From positions 1,984,001 through 2,048,000 of the forward strand of contig CP084608.1 of assembly GCA_025917655.1 (NCBI GenBank): a stretch of DNA of 64,000 nt, given 5' to 3'. The position numbers and the translations under genes are program-made. This DNA comes from Chlorella sorokiniana. Lineage: Eukaryota; Chlorophyta; Trebouxiophyceae; Chlorellales; Chlorellaceae. The stretch's first letter is position 1; every line of letters starts with the position of its first letter. Under the pieces are notes generated by a model. It searched no databases. It saw nothing but the letters and a program-made list of their open reading frames with translations, and was not told the DNA's origin. Positions 1-11,725 of this stretch are shown in pieces.

Positions 1-888
1 CTGGCTCGCTGCACAGCTGCTGGAATTGGCGATGCCCCAGTTGCAGGGGCTGCCGCTTCTTTCCCATCCTGTGTTTTTGAGGATTATGCGACATGAAAGT
101 GTCTGCCGGCCTCGCCCTCGCCCCAACCGGCGAAGAGGGCAGGCAGTGGTTGCAAGCAGGTTGCAGCTGAAGGGTTTCGTTCTCTACTGTTGCTTGGTAA
201 AAGCAAACCAGGGAATGGGTATGAACGCCGAGAAACATGCAGGTTGAGATGTCCCTGGCGTGCACTGTGCATCCGCATGTGTGAGAAGCTGCGTCCTTTT
301 TACGCATTTCTCATTTGATGCCCGCATTTCCTACTAGTGTGCCGGTCTGTGGCCCGGCGCTGTAACTCGGCTGGGAGAAATAGCGGCTTCTTGTGCAGCC
401 AAGTTACATACTACGCCAATGCCCCCGCCGGCAGGGCCGAGGGAAACAGAATTGCGCGGGTTGCGCAAGTAGAGCTTATTCAGTGCATGCAAGCGTGAGG
501 GCATGCAGTGGACAACGCTGTCGCGGTTTGAGCTACCTTGGGACAAGACTCCAGAGGGGGCAGAACGGCGACGGAAACTTTGCTGGCTTGAGGGTCAGCT
601 TGCTGACTTTTTCTACACTTTCACGGGTGCGTCAGACATGGTCACGCTTGAAGAAGCACGCATGGCTCTAGGTTCCCTCAGCAGGCTGCGTGTTCTCAGA
701 GCCAAGCAGCGCCCGCCGAGCAGGCAGAACTGCATCGGCACAAAGCACCAGAACAGTAACATGCATACCCATCAATCGTGGTTAGGATTTCTATTTGCTC
801 CTGACCAGCCCTTGACTAGCGTGGCACAGCATGCACACCATGTGGATAGATGCGACGACGGGAGCTCACTGCAGTCCGTCAAACCACG
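1..888. other. Left-edge region, no gene recognised
   Basis: No recognisable protein family was found on either strand. A plus-strand open frame beginning with an ATG at 503 has a first 50 or so residues of fairly protein-like composition (WDKTPEGAERRRKLCWLEGQ is the most convincing part), but it runs through the start of the next gene in another frame and matches nothing I know. It could be an exon of an unrecognised gene or chance. The last part must hold the promoter and 5' UTR of the DUF1118 gene at 889. Confidence 0.3.
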
Positions 889-1991
889 ATGTCTGCCACC
901 CTCAGCACCCGCAGCGCCTTCGTGGGCGCCAAGCTGCAGCAGCAGGCTCGCAGGGGTCGTACCCCGTGCGGCACTCCCTGCGTGGCGGCGGTGAAGAAGA
1001 TCAACAGCTATGACGAGGACTGGAACAAGGGTGGGTGCTGTGTGGGTCGCGGCTGCAGGAAGCCGACGGCCGGTGTGCTGACCGCGCTGGAGTGCTGCGG
1101 CGCGCTTGGTTGCCACGCTCTGTTGCTCCCCTCCCTTCTGCTTTCCAGGCATTGGTTCCATTGGCATCTTCCTGGAGGACCGGGAGAAGCCAGCAGTCAA
1201 CATCTTCAAGCAAGTGGAGAAGAAGAAGCTTCTGTCCACGGTGGAGAAGGCCGGCCTGCTGACGTGAGCGGCGCAGAGCGCCTGCTGCTCGCCATGCCCT
1301 GCAACAGTGCCGAAATCGGAACATCTGTTGTTGTTACTATCACAATTTCCAGCCAATTGTCTCGGCAGAGGCCTGACGCCCATCGGTCAGGCACCCCCGC
1401 ATGCCCACGCTTGCCCCTCCTCCCCTCCTGGCTGTACGCAGCGCTGCTGAGAAGGCGGGGCTGTCCCTGTCCAAGATTGAGAAGCTGGGTTTGCTGTCCA
1501 CTGCGGAGCGTTTGGGGTTGCTGACCCTGGCGGAGGATCTGCTGACCACCGAGCCGGGCAAGATCAGCTCAGGTCAGTGCTGGCTGCGACCCACTGGGGC
1601 TGGAGAATCGCCCGCTCCACCCAACCATCTCCCTGTGCCTACACCAAGCACTGAGCTGCTGGCTGCGTCTCCTGGCTTTGCAGCTTCCCTGCCCTTTCTT
1701 GTGGCCGCCATTGGCAGCCTGGTGTTCATCCCTCAGGACAATGCACTGGAGAGCTTCTTGGCGTGAGTGCTTGCTGATGCACGTATCGCAGCCTACGTCC
1801 TCTCGGCACGAATCGTTGCAATTGACAGACCAGCAGGCGATTGGCTCAGGCTCTTGTTTAACACAACACAATGTTTGGTCCTCCTGCTCCCCCGCTCCCC
1901 CTGCAGCTACACTGTTGCCCTGGGTGCCGGCAGTGTGGGCGCCGCCCTTTTCATCGGTGGATTTGTTGTGAAGGGCCTCCAGGACGACTGA
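889..1991 (+). CDS. DUF1118 thylakoid protein, RIQ1/RIQ2-like
   Basis: Five exons join cleanly in frame: 889-1030, 1149-1263, 1442-1572, 1684-1762 and 1907-1991, giving roughly 180 residues. The N-terminus (MSATLSTRSAFVGAKLQQQA) is a typical serine/alanine-rich chloroplast transit peptide. The middle holds two leucine-rich repeats of related sequence, KKLLSTVEKAGLLT and KLGLLSTAERLGLLTLAEDL, typical of DUF1118. The C-terminus holds two hydrophobic segments (LPFLVAAIGSLVFIPQD and YTVALGAGSVGAALFIGGFV), so it is a membrane protein. In Arabidopsis the DUF1118 proteins RIQ1 and RIQ2 sit in grana thylakoids and affect LHCII organisation and non-photochemical quenching; that role here is inferred from family membership. 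The start is the first ATG that gives a transit peptide in frame with the conserved part. Confidence 0.85.
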
Positions 1992-2411
1992 GTGCCTGGC
2001 CATGCTCTGTGTGGATGGATGACTCGCGTACTTGTTGCTCGCCATTATTTCTGCTGATGTTCTGCTATCGAACTTCCCCGTCATCTTTTTTCTTTCTGCT
2101 CGACGAGAAGCCTGCTGCGATTTGTTGCATGTGCCCCAAGAATGATCTTCATCATATAACACAAACGCCTTTAAATGTACCCTGATTCGTGTCACTGCTT
2201 GTTGAGCAACGCGCCTTGATGTCCTTGAATGTGCGCTTTCTATGTTGTACAATGCAATGCTCAACTGCCACGTTACTGAAGTGTCCACATGCACTGAGCA
2301 AGTGAGTCACCACAGGCCACATTGGCAAGGAGGGAACCGGCCAACGTGCACAGGCATCACAATGGCCGCCCAGCGTTGCATGCAATTTGCCGTCGGCTGC
2401 AATCCATGACG
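1992..2411. other. Convergent 3' flanks of DUF1118 and NHX genes
   Basis: This 420-base stretch lies between the stop codons of two convergent genes and presumably holds both 3' UTRs. I see no coding signal. No TGTAA signal is obvious for the plus-strand gene. Confidence 0.5.
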
Positions 2412-5400
2412 TCAACCAACCATGCGTGCTGGCACGCTGAAGCTGTTAGTAGACATGTGCATGCTGTTACCCTGTCCAGCACCCTCCACCTGCAAGTTTG
2501 GGCTGCTTCCTATACGGGTGGGCCCGCCAAAGCGTGGCTGCATGTATCCCTCGTCCAGGCGTTTCCACCAGCGGTTGATTCTGGCCATCATGGCCTTGCT
2601 ATCAGGAGCATACTCCAGGCCACCGCTATCCTGGCGCCCAACCACCCCACTGACTGACAGTCCCTGAGTGTGACGGCCTGGCGGCGCACTGGCAGCCGCG
2701 ACCATCATTCCAGCGTTCAAACTTCTGCCATCTGCGGTGAGCTGAACGGACGGACGCCGCACTGGTCCCTGCTTGCCCCACCCACCACCTGCCACCGGAG
2801 TCTCGCTGCTCATGTCCACTGCCACCTCAGCCAACCCACTGCGCGGCAATGCTGCGACCATGGGTCCAAAATCGTCACCCGCCGCGCTGCCTGCAGGAGG
2901 TTCGGGTGGTGCCATGCCAGCATCGCCACCCAGTGGCGGCGACCGCTGCATGTCATTCCACAGAGGGTCTGCAAGCCGAAGGAGGCAGAGCTCAGCTGCA
3001 CTGTGGAGTGCGGGGCATCCGGCACGCCCCTGTGCCTGGGTTCCCACAGCACAGGGCGCTCACCGTCGCTATACGGGCCTGTAGTCTGCTGCTCGCTGGG
3101 GTTCAGCTGGGAGTACTCATGATGCCCCCCCCGCTACCCAACTCCACAGATCCGCCACCTGCAGGCATCAGCCGCCCAAGAGGTACGCATTTCAGTGCAT
3201 GCACAAACTTGCAAGCACAGCTCACACAGCAGCAATGGGACCGGAGGCGGTGGGCTGGCAGAACAGGCGGCGCCTGTCCCGACGCCTGCACAGGCAGCCC
3301 ACCCTGCTGATGCCGCGTGGCATGGTCATCAGGTCCCATGAGCCAGGCCAGCAGTGGTTTTGTGGCAGCGCCAAAGCCAAGGATGGAGATGAGGACCACC
3401 ACCATGGTTGTGGTGATTACGGTGGACAGGTGGGGGTCGTCGGTTATGCCGTGCGGGTCAAAGAAGTAGTAGACCAGCGCAACTGCAGTGAGGCAGGCAC
3501 AGGATTGTAAGACTCTCAAGACATGTCTGCACAGAAAACGGCAGCATGGCTCCAGCTGGCCATGCCCCCAGCCTCATCGCAAACAGGTAGCCCGCTGGGC
3601 GCACACGCTTGCAAGCACGTGCAGCAAGTGGCAGCAGTGGCGCACCTGACACCGCACCGCGCATCATTCCAGCCCACCAGATGACGCCCATTTCGCGCAT
3701 GCTCAACTTCTGGTCGTTGTAGCGGTTGTGAGCCAGGGTGACCGGGATCACAAAGATGGCACGAGAAACAAGCAGAAGGAGGATCAGAATCCAGAACATC
3801 CATGCCACTTCGCCCTTGGCCGTGTTCTGTGCCGAAGGGGGTGGGGTGGGTGGGTTGGGGGTTGGGGGTTGGGGGGGGCGCGCGTGTGTGTGTGTGTGTG
3901 TGAGGGGGCGGTGGGCGGGGGGGGATGCAGCTGCCTTGCATGGAATGGGCAGGCGCTTTGCTGCACCGCAGAGCCCAAGCAACTCCCCAGACAGTTCTGG
4001 CTTAGACACACTGTGCACCTGCCACTTGAGGGGGTCCAGCGCATCCAGTCCGCAATAAACGAAAATGATTCCTTCGGAGATGTAGCTGAGGGTGTGGAAG
4101 GCGTAGATGGTGGTGGTACGTGACTCGGCTGCAGCAAGCACAAGCGACTGGGTTCAAGGGTGAGGTTCAATAGCAGTGCCAACACAAGAACAGTTCCCAA
4201 GGTACTCCTAACGAGCCCCCTTCTGGATGCAACTCCATGCAGCGTCGCGCACTTGAAATGTTGTGCAGGGCATAGTGCGAGATGGCCACCGCGCAAGCAA
4301 ACAGCGCCAGGATGCCGCTGAGGCCCAGCACATCGCCCATGAGGTAGGACATGTAAGCAGTCATGCCAATCAGCGCAACCTCCTGCGTAGCGGCAGCAGA
4401 ATGGCAGGCGCGCCCGGAAGGAGGTGCAATGCTGGTGGCTGGAACGCTCTGCCCCTGAGCGAGGAACAGGCCCTGTGCCTGCCTGATGGCCCGCCAGCTG
4501 CCACCGTCTGCACCTGAGACACGTGGTGAAAGTGGAAGGAGCGCAGGCAGTAGGCGGTGACGAGGCCGTACATCATGCCCAGGAGTGTGGATGCAGCAAA
4601 GAGGTACATGAAGTCCAGCAGCATGATGCAGATGAGCCCGAAGGTCAGATCCTCGCTGCTGTCCAGCCCAAACTTCTGCAAGGAGGCACACAGCTTGCCA
4701 AACGTCAGTCAGTCGTCAAGCACTGTCTCGTTGTAGGTGCAACAGCGAGTCAGGGAAGGACTTGGCAGGCACCGGAACGATTGGCAGCTCCTTGCCTGGA
4801 TAGTCCCCAGAATAACTATTGAGGTGGCATCATTAATGACACCCTCCCCAAAAACGACAGAGTACAGCAGGGGAAAGCGGTCCTGCGAGATGACCTGCAG
4901 TGCTGCGACTGAGTCGGTGGCGGCCAGGATGGAGCCCAGGGCAAGGCAGTCCTGCACAGGGAGGAGGGGACAGCCACAGCAGCAAGACTAATGATGATGT
5001 CTGCCAACAAGCGCAGCACCAGTCTTCCGCAACAATGTGCAGCATGACGTCATGTTAGCCGGTGGACAGCGATGCACACAGGGGCGCTGGCTCACCCCAA
5101 AAGTCAGGTGGGAGCGCAGGAAAAGGTAGAGGCCGAGCGCGATGAAGGCAAAGCACACGTAGGTGCCCACGATGCCATAACCAGCAATTGTAAAAAAGTT
5201 GCGGAAGAAGTGCTTCTGCAGGGGGATACGACGGCTCAACGGCAGAGACGGGGCTTTGCATTGGCCAGCGAGGCAAAACCGCCAGCAGAAACCGCCGGCA
5301 AACAGCAATCAAGCACCTTTTGACAGATAGACCAGCATAAAAGATGATCGGCGGTAGAAAGAACCTGTTTCAGGGCACAAGGCACACGGTCAGCACAGCC

Positions 5401-6015
5401 TATCAGTGCACGGCAGCAAGATGCATGAAGGCAGCAACACGCCGGGGGCAGGGCAAGGTGAGCAGCCCGCTGCAAGCCACACTCACACGAAGAAGTTGGC
5501 TGGATCAAATGAAAGCATTGACTGAAGGACTTGCGGGTGAAAGAGGTGGCGAGCCACCAGAAGCAGGAGGCCAACAACGAGGCCCAGCAAGCATGCTGCG
5601 CTGCCCTCGCCCACAAAGCGGGTGCTGGCAGCGAAACGATGGCCAAGCGTGGCCCAGACAATCATCAGGGCCACTAAAAGAGCTGCAAGGGCATTAGATT
5701 CAGCAGGTGGATGGCAAGCTCGCAAAGCAAAAGCCTGTCCATGAAGCCAGCACCTTTCGCCAGAGAGCGTTGACCGGCAGCAGCAGCAGGTCAGCCCCAG
5801 CGCACCTGTGCTGAGAGAGGCGGTATGAAGGGCATCGGGTTCATGACCCTCCTGCCCCTCCCCCATGGCAAGAAGTTGCCTGCCGCAGTCCAAGGAAACC
5901 CGTTACGCGACAAAGAAAACTACCGGCCTCACCCCGCTGCCTCCAGGGAAGACTGACGCCGGTTAAAATACCCAGCGAGATGCTGCGATCCTTGGATAAT
6001 AGGGAAGAAATACAT
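2412..6015 (-). CDS. NHX: Vacuolar-type Na+(K+)/H+ antiporter, NHX1-like (CPA1)
   Basis: Many exons on the minus strand encode the NHX family in order. The N-terminal helices are LLVALMIVWATLGHRF near 5680. The sequence then runs through KKHFFRNFFTIAGYGIVGTY near 5200 and the ion-binding block ATDSVAALQVISQDRFPLLY then VVFGEGVINDATS near 4830-4930. EGIIFVYCGLDALDPLKWQ follows near 4050, WWAGMMRGAVSGA near 3670, a last helix near 3380, and a cytosolic tail ending with RLDEGYMQPRFGG (plant: FDDSFMRPVFGG). ATDS and NDATS hold the transport aspartates. The wording is closest to class I vacuolar NHX1-4, not endosomal NHX5/6, so it likely moves Na+ or K+ into the vacuole in exchange for H+. A 58-nt first exon from the ATG at 6015 (MYFFPIIQGSQHLAG) splices in phase to the first helix exon; this start is plausible but not proven. 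It is divergent from the PiT gene. Confidence 0.88.
3835..3925. repeat. G-rich and (GT)n simple repeat inside an NHX intron
   Basis: The plus strand shows several runs of 5-7 G separated by TT or T, followed by an uninterrupted GT repeat of about 16 bases and then more G runs. On the coding (minus) strand this is a C/CA-rich tract close to a 3' splice site, so it may act as a polypyrimidine tract. The G-rich strand could form a quadruplex. Confidence 0.7.
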
Positions 6016-6226
6016 GCAGTGATGTTGCCGGCCACGGTACAGCACTACGCTGCTAATGAAGGGCCCAGTCCTCTCGCTAGGCTCATTTTATAGAGCGCAT
6101 CATGTCGGACAACGTAATCACGCGCGCATGACCCGCGGTCCCTACAGCAGCGCCTCAGCGCCTCCCTAGCGGGCAGGCGGCAGCAGCGCTTGCAAGCCTC
6201 GTAGCGACGCCCTAGCAACCGTTGCG
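6016..6226. promoter_or_regulatory. Bidirectional promoter region of NHX and PiT
   Basis: Only 211 bases separate the proposed NHX start (minus) from the PiT start (plus). A TATAAAA motif read on the minus strand lies at 6086-6092, about 70 bases upstream of the NHX ATG, a normal position for a TATA box with a short 5' UTR. No equally clear element is seen for the plus direction. Confidence 0.5.
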
Positions 6227-9200
6227 ATGGTGTATGCAGGCAAGAACCTGGGCGAGTGCAACGTGACCTGGGCCCTTTCGCAACTCGCCGCTCCATCGGG
6301 TGGAGGGTGCAGCAAAGCGTGCCAGCAGCCTGGCAAGGCAGACCGAGTCAGGATGCCAGTGCGCGCAAGACGCAAGTGCTCTCAGTGCCTGGCAGCTGGC
6401 GTGCACTGTGGAGCTTACCTCCGACCGCCCTGTCTGGTGCAGAGTTGACATGGGTGTTTGCGGTGGCGACTGTGGCGGCTGTGTTTGTGGCATATGGTGA
6501 GGCTCCCCTTGGTCAAACCCTGCTGGCTTGTTGGCGGCTCGCTGGCTCCCCACCCGCGCCATCAACAAGGCGCTTACCGTCAAGCCAGGCATTGCGTTGG
6601 CTGGTATCGTATCTGCACTGCTGACGCGTGCTGTTGGGCGTGTAGGTATTGGAGCAAATGACTTGGCCAACTCCTTTGGCAGCTCGGTGGGCTCTGGCGC
6701 CCTTACAAGTGAGGCCGACGCTGTACAGCCCCGCCTGAGGATTATCACAGTGCACGACACAAGCAGGAGCTTGCCTGCCGCAACGCCCCTCACCTGCACC
6801 CACCTGCACAAATCCTGTCACTGTGCAGTGAAGCAAGCCATCCTGCTTGCCTCAATCTGCGAGTTTGGCGGCGCGGTGTTGATGGGCGGCGCAGGTGGGC
6901 CAGCTGACACCAGAGTTCGTTGTGCCCGTCCGCCACTGCCTCTTGATTTCCTTGTTGTCGCCGCTTCCCGCCCTCTTTCTGGGCCCACATCGCCGCTCTG
7001 CAACCAAGCAGTCCCAATACACGCTTCGCCACTGTCGGTCCGCAGTCACCGAGACAATTCGCAACCAGATTGCGGAGGTGGCAGCCTTTGCCCAGAAGCC
7101 AGACGTCTTCGCCTACGGCTGCCTGTGCAGCCTGCTGGCCTGCGGCATGTGGCTGGTGCGTGGTGGCCACTGCAGGAGGGACGGTTCCGCCTTGCCTCTA
7201 CCACGATTGGCGGCCATTGCGCTGCTCCTGCCCCCTCACCGCGCGCGCGCCCCCAACCCCGCCCCCGTTTCCCTTCCATCCTCCCCCTTGGCCAACTGCT
7301 TTTCGCTGCAGATCCTTGCCACGTATTGGGAGATCCCCGTGTCCACCACGCACTCCATTGTCGGCGCTATGGTGGGCATGACGATGGTCACTGCGGGCCC
7401 CGCCGCCGTCAACTGGAGCGAGCACACCGACACCTTCCCCTTCCTGGGGGTGAGCCGCCGCCTGAGCCTGCTTGGGGCCCGCGCTCTCAGGCCGTCCACA
7501 GCTGGGCGTGGTTCTGCGCTGGCTTTGCTGGTCGCTGCTGCGCCTACTGATGCCCCTGTCCACTGTGGCTTTGTGGCTTGCCACTGCCGCCACTGCAGGC
7601 CCCCCGCAGGGCCCCCCTCCCTCCCCATTCATCCAACCCCCACCACTGCTCACACCCCTCCAACACACCCACTCACCCGCAGGGCATGTCTTCCATCATG
7701 CTCAGCTGGGTCTTCTCCCCGCTGCTGTCTGCCGCGCTGTCGGCGGCGCTGTTTGCGATGCTGCGCAGCCTGGTGCTGCGTTCCGAGCATTCGTACAAGC
7801 GCGCCTTCTTCGTCCTCCCCTTCTTCGTCTTCCTCACCTTCTTCATGTGAGGAGGCCTCCGGGGCCGTCATTAAGAGCAAGGCAGGGCGCGGGGGCTGCA
7901 ACCTGCCGGCTGACCTCGCTTCCTCGTGAGCTGCCGTCTCTGCGGAGAGCACCGCCCAGCCACCCCAATGAAGGCCGCTCCACCCAACGGGGGTAGGGCG
8001 TCTCTGCTCCTCGCTTGCATGCCTCCAACCCCTCACCTTGCGGTCCTTCCCTCGCCCGCTGCTCCCTCCCCCGCAGGGTCTCCATCTTCATCATCACGCA
8101 GGGCGGCGGCCGCCTGCACTGGGAGGACACCCCGCTGGGCACGGCCTGCTGGATCTCCGCCTGCGTGGGCGCTGGCAGCACGGTTGTTGCAGTGACCATC
8201 CAGGCCGTGCTCATCCGGCGGCGAGTGGCGGCCGACATGAAGTCGGCCGAGGACGCGGCGGCGGCGCGGGCGGCGGCAGAGGCGGCCGGGCGGCGGCGGC
8301 CGCCGCCGCTGACCTGGAGCCCGGGGTGCAGCTGGAGGGGGCTCACGATGATCTCATTGCGGACATTATCGGCAAGGGCGACCCCCTGGCCTTTGGGTTC
8401 ACCGGCATGTCGCCCGCGGGCTCCGGGGACCTCGCCCCCGGCATCAGCGGCAGCATGGAGCTCAGCACGGCGGCAGCGGCGCGGCTCCCGCAGGGGCCGC
8501 CCGCCCCGGCGCCGCCTCCACCAGCGGCAGCTCCGCGCCGCAGCGCGACGGCCGGTCCGCCTCTCGCGCCCCCGCCGCCCTGGCCAAGTTCCGGCAGAGC
8601 CAGCTGTGGAGCGTGATGACGCACGGGGCCCACTTTGATGTGCATGAGGTGAACTGAGCCTCCTCGGCTGTCCTTGCTCCCCGTCGCCACACTCAGCAGC
8701 GGGGGTGGTCGGCTCTGCAGGGCCGCCGGCTTATGCTGCCAATCTGTTTGTGTTTTGTTTGCCGCCAGCATGCTTTAGGACCCTGCGGCGGCCGCCGCCA
8801 GGCCCGACCCCCACCCCCTTCCCATTATACGTCATAACAGCAGAATGGCCCCGTCCCCCGCTCCCCCTCCCCACACACACTCGCAGGTGGTCGACACGGA
8901 TGAGCGCATCAGCGCGCTGCACTACCACAGCGAGCGCTTTGATTGGCGCGCGGAGAGCGTGTTCAAGTACCTGCAGATGTTCTCGGGCTGCGCCAACTCC
9001 TTTGCTCACGGCTCCAACGACGTCAGCAACGCGATAGGTGCGCTGCAAGGGCGTATCGTCGGCAGCGTGGCAGGGTGCGGGTGGGGTTGTGGCGGTGGGC
9101 TGCCGCTGGCTGAACAAACCTGGCACTCAAACGGACGTTCGCAACATCAGGTCAAACGGACATTCGGAATCGCCTGCCCAGCACGCAGCGTAGAGCAACC

Positions 9201-10693
9201 ACGTTGTGTCCGCTGCCGCGTCCCTGCTGCAGGCCCGTACGCCGCGGTCTACTCTGTGTGGCGCACATGCATGGTGGCACAGGAGGTGGATGTGCCGGTG
9301 TGGATACTGGTGGTTGGCGGGGCGGGCATTGTGGCGGGGCTGGCCACCTACGGCTACAAGATCATGCGTGTGCTGGGGGTGAAGATGACGCGGCTGACTT
9401 ACTCGCGAGGTGAGCGTGCTGCTTCTGAACCGGGCAGATGTGCTGGATGGGGGTCCACAGCAAGGGGCAGCCTCCGGTGGCAATGTGGCCCGCAGCCGGC
9501 TTAGCTGCACACGCGCTCAGCAGCACCATGCTTCCGTGGTTGACGTAAGCATGTTAGGAGTGCAGCAGCGGCCGCTGTTCCGAAGCGCCTCCACCTGCAT
9601 GCACGCTGTGCCTGTGCAGGCTTTGTGGTGGAGATATCGTCTGCAGTGGTGGTGGTTGTCTCCTCGCGATTCGGCCTGCCCATTTCCACCACACACTGCC
9701 TTGTGGGCGCCGTCGCGGGCATAGGTGGGCACGCTGCTATGCATCCTGCAATTTCCTTGAAGATCCAGGCGCCAGCCGGCAGAACCCCCCCCCCCCCACC
9801 CCCCACCCTCCACCCACTTCAACAAAGATATATAAAGAAAAAGACGCGAGTGCTGCATGCTTGTCTGGAAGCGCTCAGCCCGTCCTGTGCCCCCACCTCA
9901 CAGGTCTCCTGGAAGGGCGCAAGGGCTTCAACTGGCTGCTGCTCCTGCGTTTCTTGCTGGGCTGGGTGGCCACGGTGGTGGTGGCGGGCCTCACGGCAGG
10001 TGTGTGCCCCCTGCTGCGCCACAGTGCTGGCTGTCAGCTGCACGCCATCATGCCCTGCAGCATGCCATGCAGGCAGCCTTCTGCAGGCGCTCCTTCCAGG
10101 TCCCCCTCATCGCCAGCCCTACCCGGCCTGCGCCTCCTGTCCTCGCTTGCCCACGACGCAACCCCCACCTCAACCCCCACCCACTCCCCCACTCCTGCAG
10201 CCGCGCTGACAGCCCAGGGGGTGTACGCCCCCTCCAACCCCGCCGCCGACCAGCGCACCCAGTTGGCGGCATACCTCGAGAACAGCACTGCGGCCATCTC
10301 GGAGGTAAGGGGCACACACCTTGCTCTCTTGCTGGGGAAGTGGGGATGAAGGGGTGAGGCTGGGAGGCCAAGACAGCGGGGACTGAGCTTGCGCAAGGTG
10401 CTTCGCAGCAGCATGGCGACCCTGCACCTGGGCACGTGCATGCGAGCTGCAACCGCCGCTTCTCATTGGTCGATCCCCCTGCCCGGGTGTGCGCCCCTCC
10501 CTCCACCCTTCCCCCCCCGCAGCTGCTGGCTGGCAGCGGCTTGCCGGACGCCCTGGCCAGTTCTGCGGCGCTCAATGCCAGCCTGGCGGCCCTGCCCAGC
10601 CCGCTGTTACAGCTGGAGCAGGGGGCTGCGGTGCAGCAGCAGGCGCTGCTGGATTACTACGCAGCCACCACCTGGGTCAACGCCACCACCTGA
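6227..10693 (+). CDS. Sodium-dependent phosphate transporter, PiT/PHO4 family
   Basis: The first exon 6227-6299 (start ATG, MVYAGKNLGECNVTW) splices in phase to 6443, giving SELTWVFAVATVAAVFVAYG. The two PiT signature repeats are both present: GANDLANSFGSSVGSGALT near 6650-6710 and CANSFAHGSNDVSNAIGAL near 8990-9045, the inverted-topology halves that form the transport path. Between them are helices including LATYWEIPVSTTHSIVGAMV (7317-7375) and a long polar, Ala/Gly/Pro-rich loop (about 8220-8650); the second half has the matching SSRFGLPISTTHCLVGAV (about 9661-9715). The C-terminus is a non-membrane extension ending ATTWVNATT. Green algae use PiT (PTB) proteins as Na+/Pi symporters; here that is inferred from the family. 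There is no transit peptide, so the plasma membrane is most likely. Confidence 0.9.
9786..9812 (+). repeat. Poly-C tract in a PiT intron
   Basis: A run of 14 or so C followed by CCCACCC repeats lies in an intron, some 90-100 bases before the next exon. Similar C-rich tracts sit upstream of several plus-strand acceptors in this window. Confidence 0.6.
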
Positions 10694-11350
10694 CGTGTCA
10701 CACGTGCCAACATGGCAGCACTTGTGGTGCTGCCCGAACCTGAAATCAATTTGAAGCAACCAGCGCTCGCTTTTAGCGCTGAACGACATGCCCCTGTTGC
10801 ATCCCCCACCCCCACACTCCCACACCCCTCCTTCCTGGCGCCACCTCCTTGAATCTCTTCCCCGGGGTGCCCACCTGCTCGGGCTGCCCCCTCCCTACCC
10901 CAAGTCTTCCTCGCCCGCCTTTCAAGGTTCAAGATTGCAAACCGTTTCTCGCTGCTGCCCTTCTCCCTCCCCGCCGTCCCCGTTCGATCGGCCCTGCCAG
11001 ATCGCGGACCTTGCATGCATGCATCCGCACAAGCTATGGGAGGCTTGGCCCCCACCCCGTCTTCTTTACTCGTCCTGGTATCCACTTTCTGGCCCGCTTG
11101 CTCAGCTCAGCCAATGGCGGCCGCACGCGCCGCGCACAACCTGCCTGCGCACCAATTTTTGCTGCAGAAGACACTTTCTACTGTTGATTCGCATTCCCTG
11201 GGCCGCTGGACTGATTACCAACCTTGAGCCCTGGCGTCACCACTCACGCCTGAGCCCCCTCCATGCCCATGTTTCTTTTCAACCCGACGCTTCAGTGGAA
11301 TCTTGCCCTGAAGCACCAGGCCCAAAACCTGAACATTCCTCAGAAATGAG

Positions 11351-11355
11351 TTACA
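11351..11355 (-). terminator. Candidate TGTAA polyadenylation signal for CYP38
   Basis: TGTAA is the usual chlorophyte polyadenylation signal. This copy on the minus strand lies about 370 bases beyond the CYP38 stop codon. A pentamer is weak evidence on its own. Confidence 0.35.
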
Positions 11356-11372
11356 TTGCTTGTTTGCTTGCT

Positions 11373-11377
11373 TGTAA
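11373..11377 (+). terminator. Candidate TGTAA polyadenylation signal for PiT
   Basis: Plus-strand TGTAA about 680 bases after the PiT stop codon. It is only 17 bases from the opposite-strand copy assigned to CYP38, so the two transcripts would meet or overlap here. Confidence 0.3.
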
Positions 11378-11725
11378 GTCAGTTTGGCATTGGCACGCTC
11401 GACAGGGCGGCGGCAGCTGTGTCGCCAACACGTCAGCTGCGCGCGCACGACAGGCTCAAAATGGGGCCAGGCAGCGCCATGCTGCATAAATCGGGCAGTG
11501 TTCTTACGACAGCACACGCACACACACATGCGGGCAGGGCGGGCGCAGGGCAGCAGGAACACTGCGCTGCAGGCCACGGCGGGCGGCGGCCTTCAGAGCG
11601 GCTGCGGCGTGGCTGCCGCCGCCGTCGCCTGCGCTCTCAATCTGCTCCCTCAGACTCCATCCCTGGGCCCCCTGCCCGTTCAAATCGCGAGCCTCCAGTA
11701 TGCGGCTTCAGGCTGGGCCGCGCCT

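Larger units (their letters stand above)
10694..11725. other. Convergent 3' region between PiT and CYP38
   Basis: A kilobase without a recognisable gene, C-rich and T-rich on the plus strand, bounded by two stop codons facing each other. Long 3' UTRs from both sides fit this: opposite-strand TGTAA pentamers lie close together at 11351-11355 (minus) and 11373-11377 (plus). The open frames here are proline/serine-rich translations of the C-rich DNA and look non-coding. Confidence 0.5.

Noticed and set aside
3840-3880. Telomere-like GGGTTGGGGG repeats
   Set aside because: The unit is irregular and lies inside a minus-strand intron of the NHX gene; the green plant telomere repeat TTTAGGG is absent.
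10788-11489. Plus-strand open frame after the PiT gene
   Set aside because: Pro/Ser/His-rich translation of a C-rich 3' region with no recognisable domain.
11508-11530. Short (AC)n run downstream of the CYP38 gene
   Set aside because: Too short and common to suggest a function.
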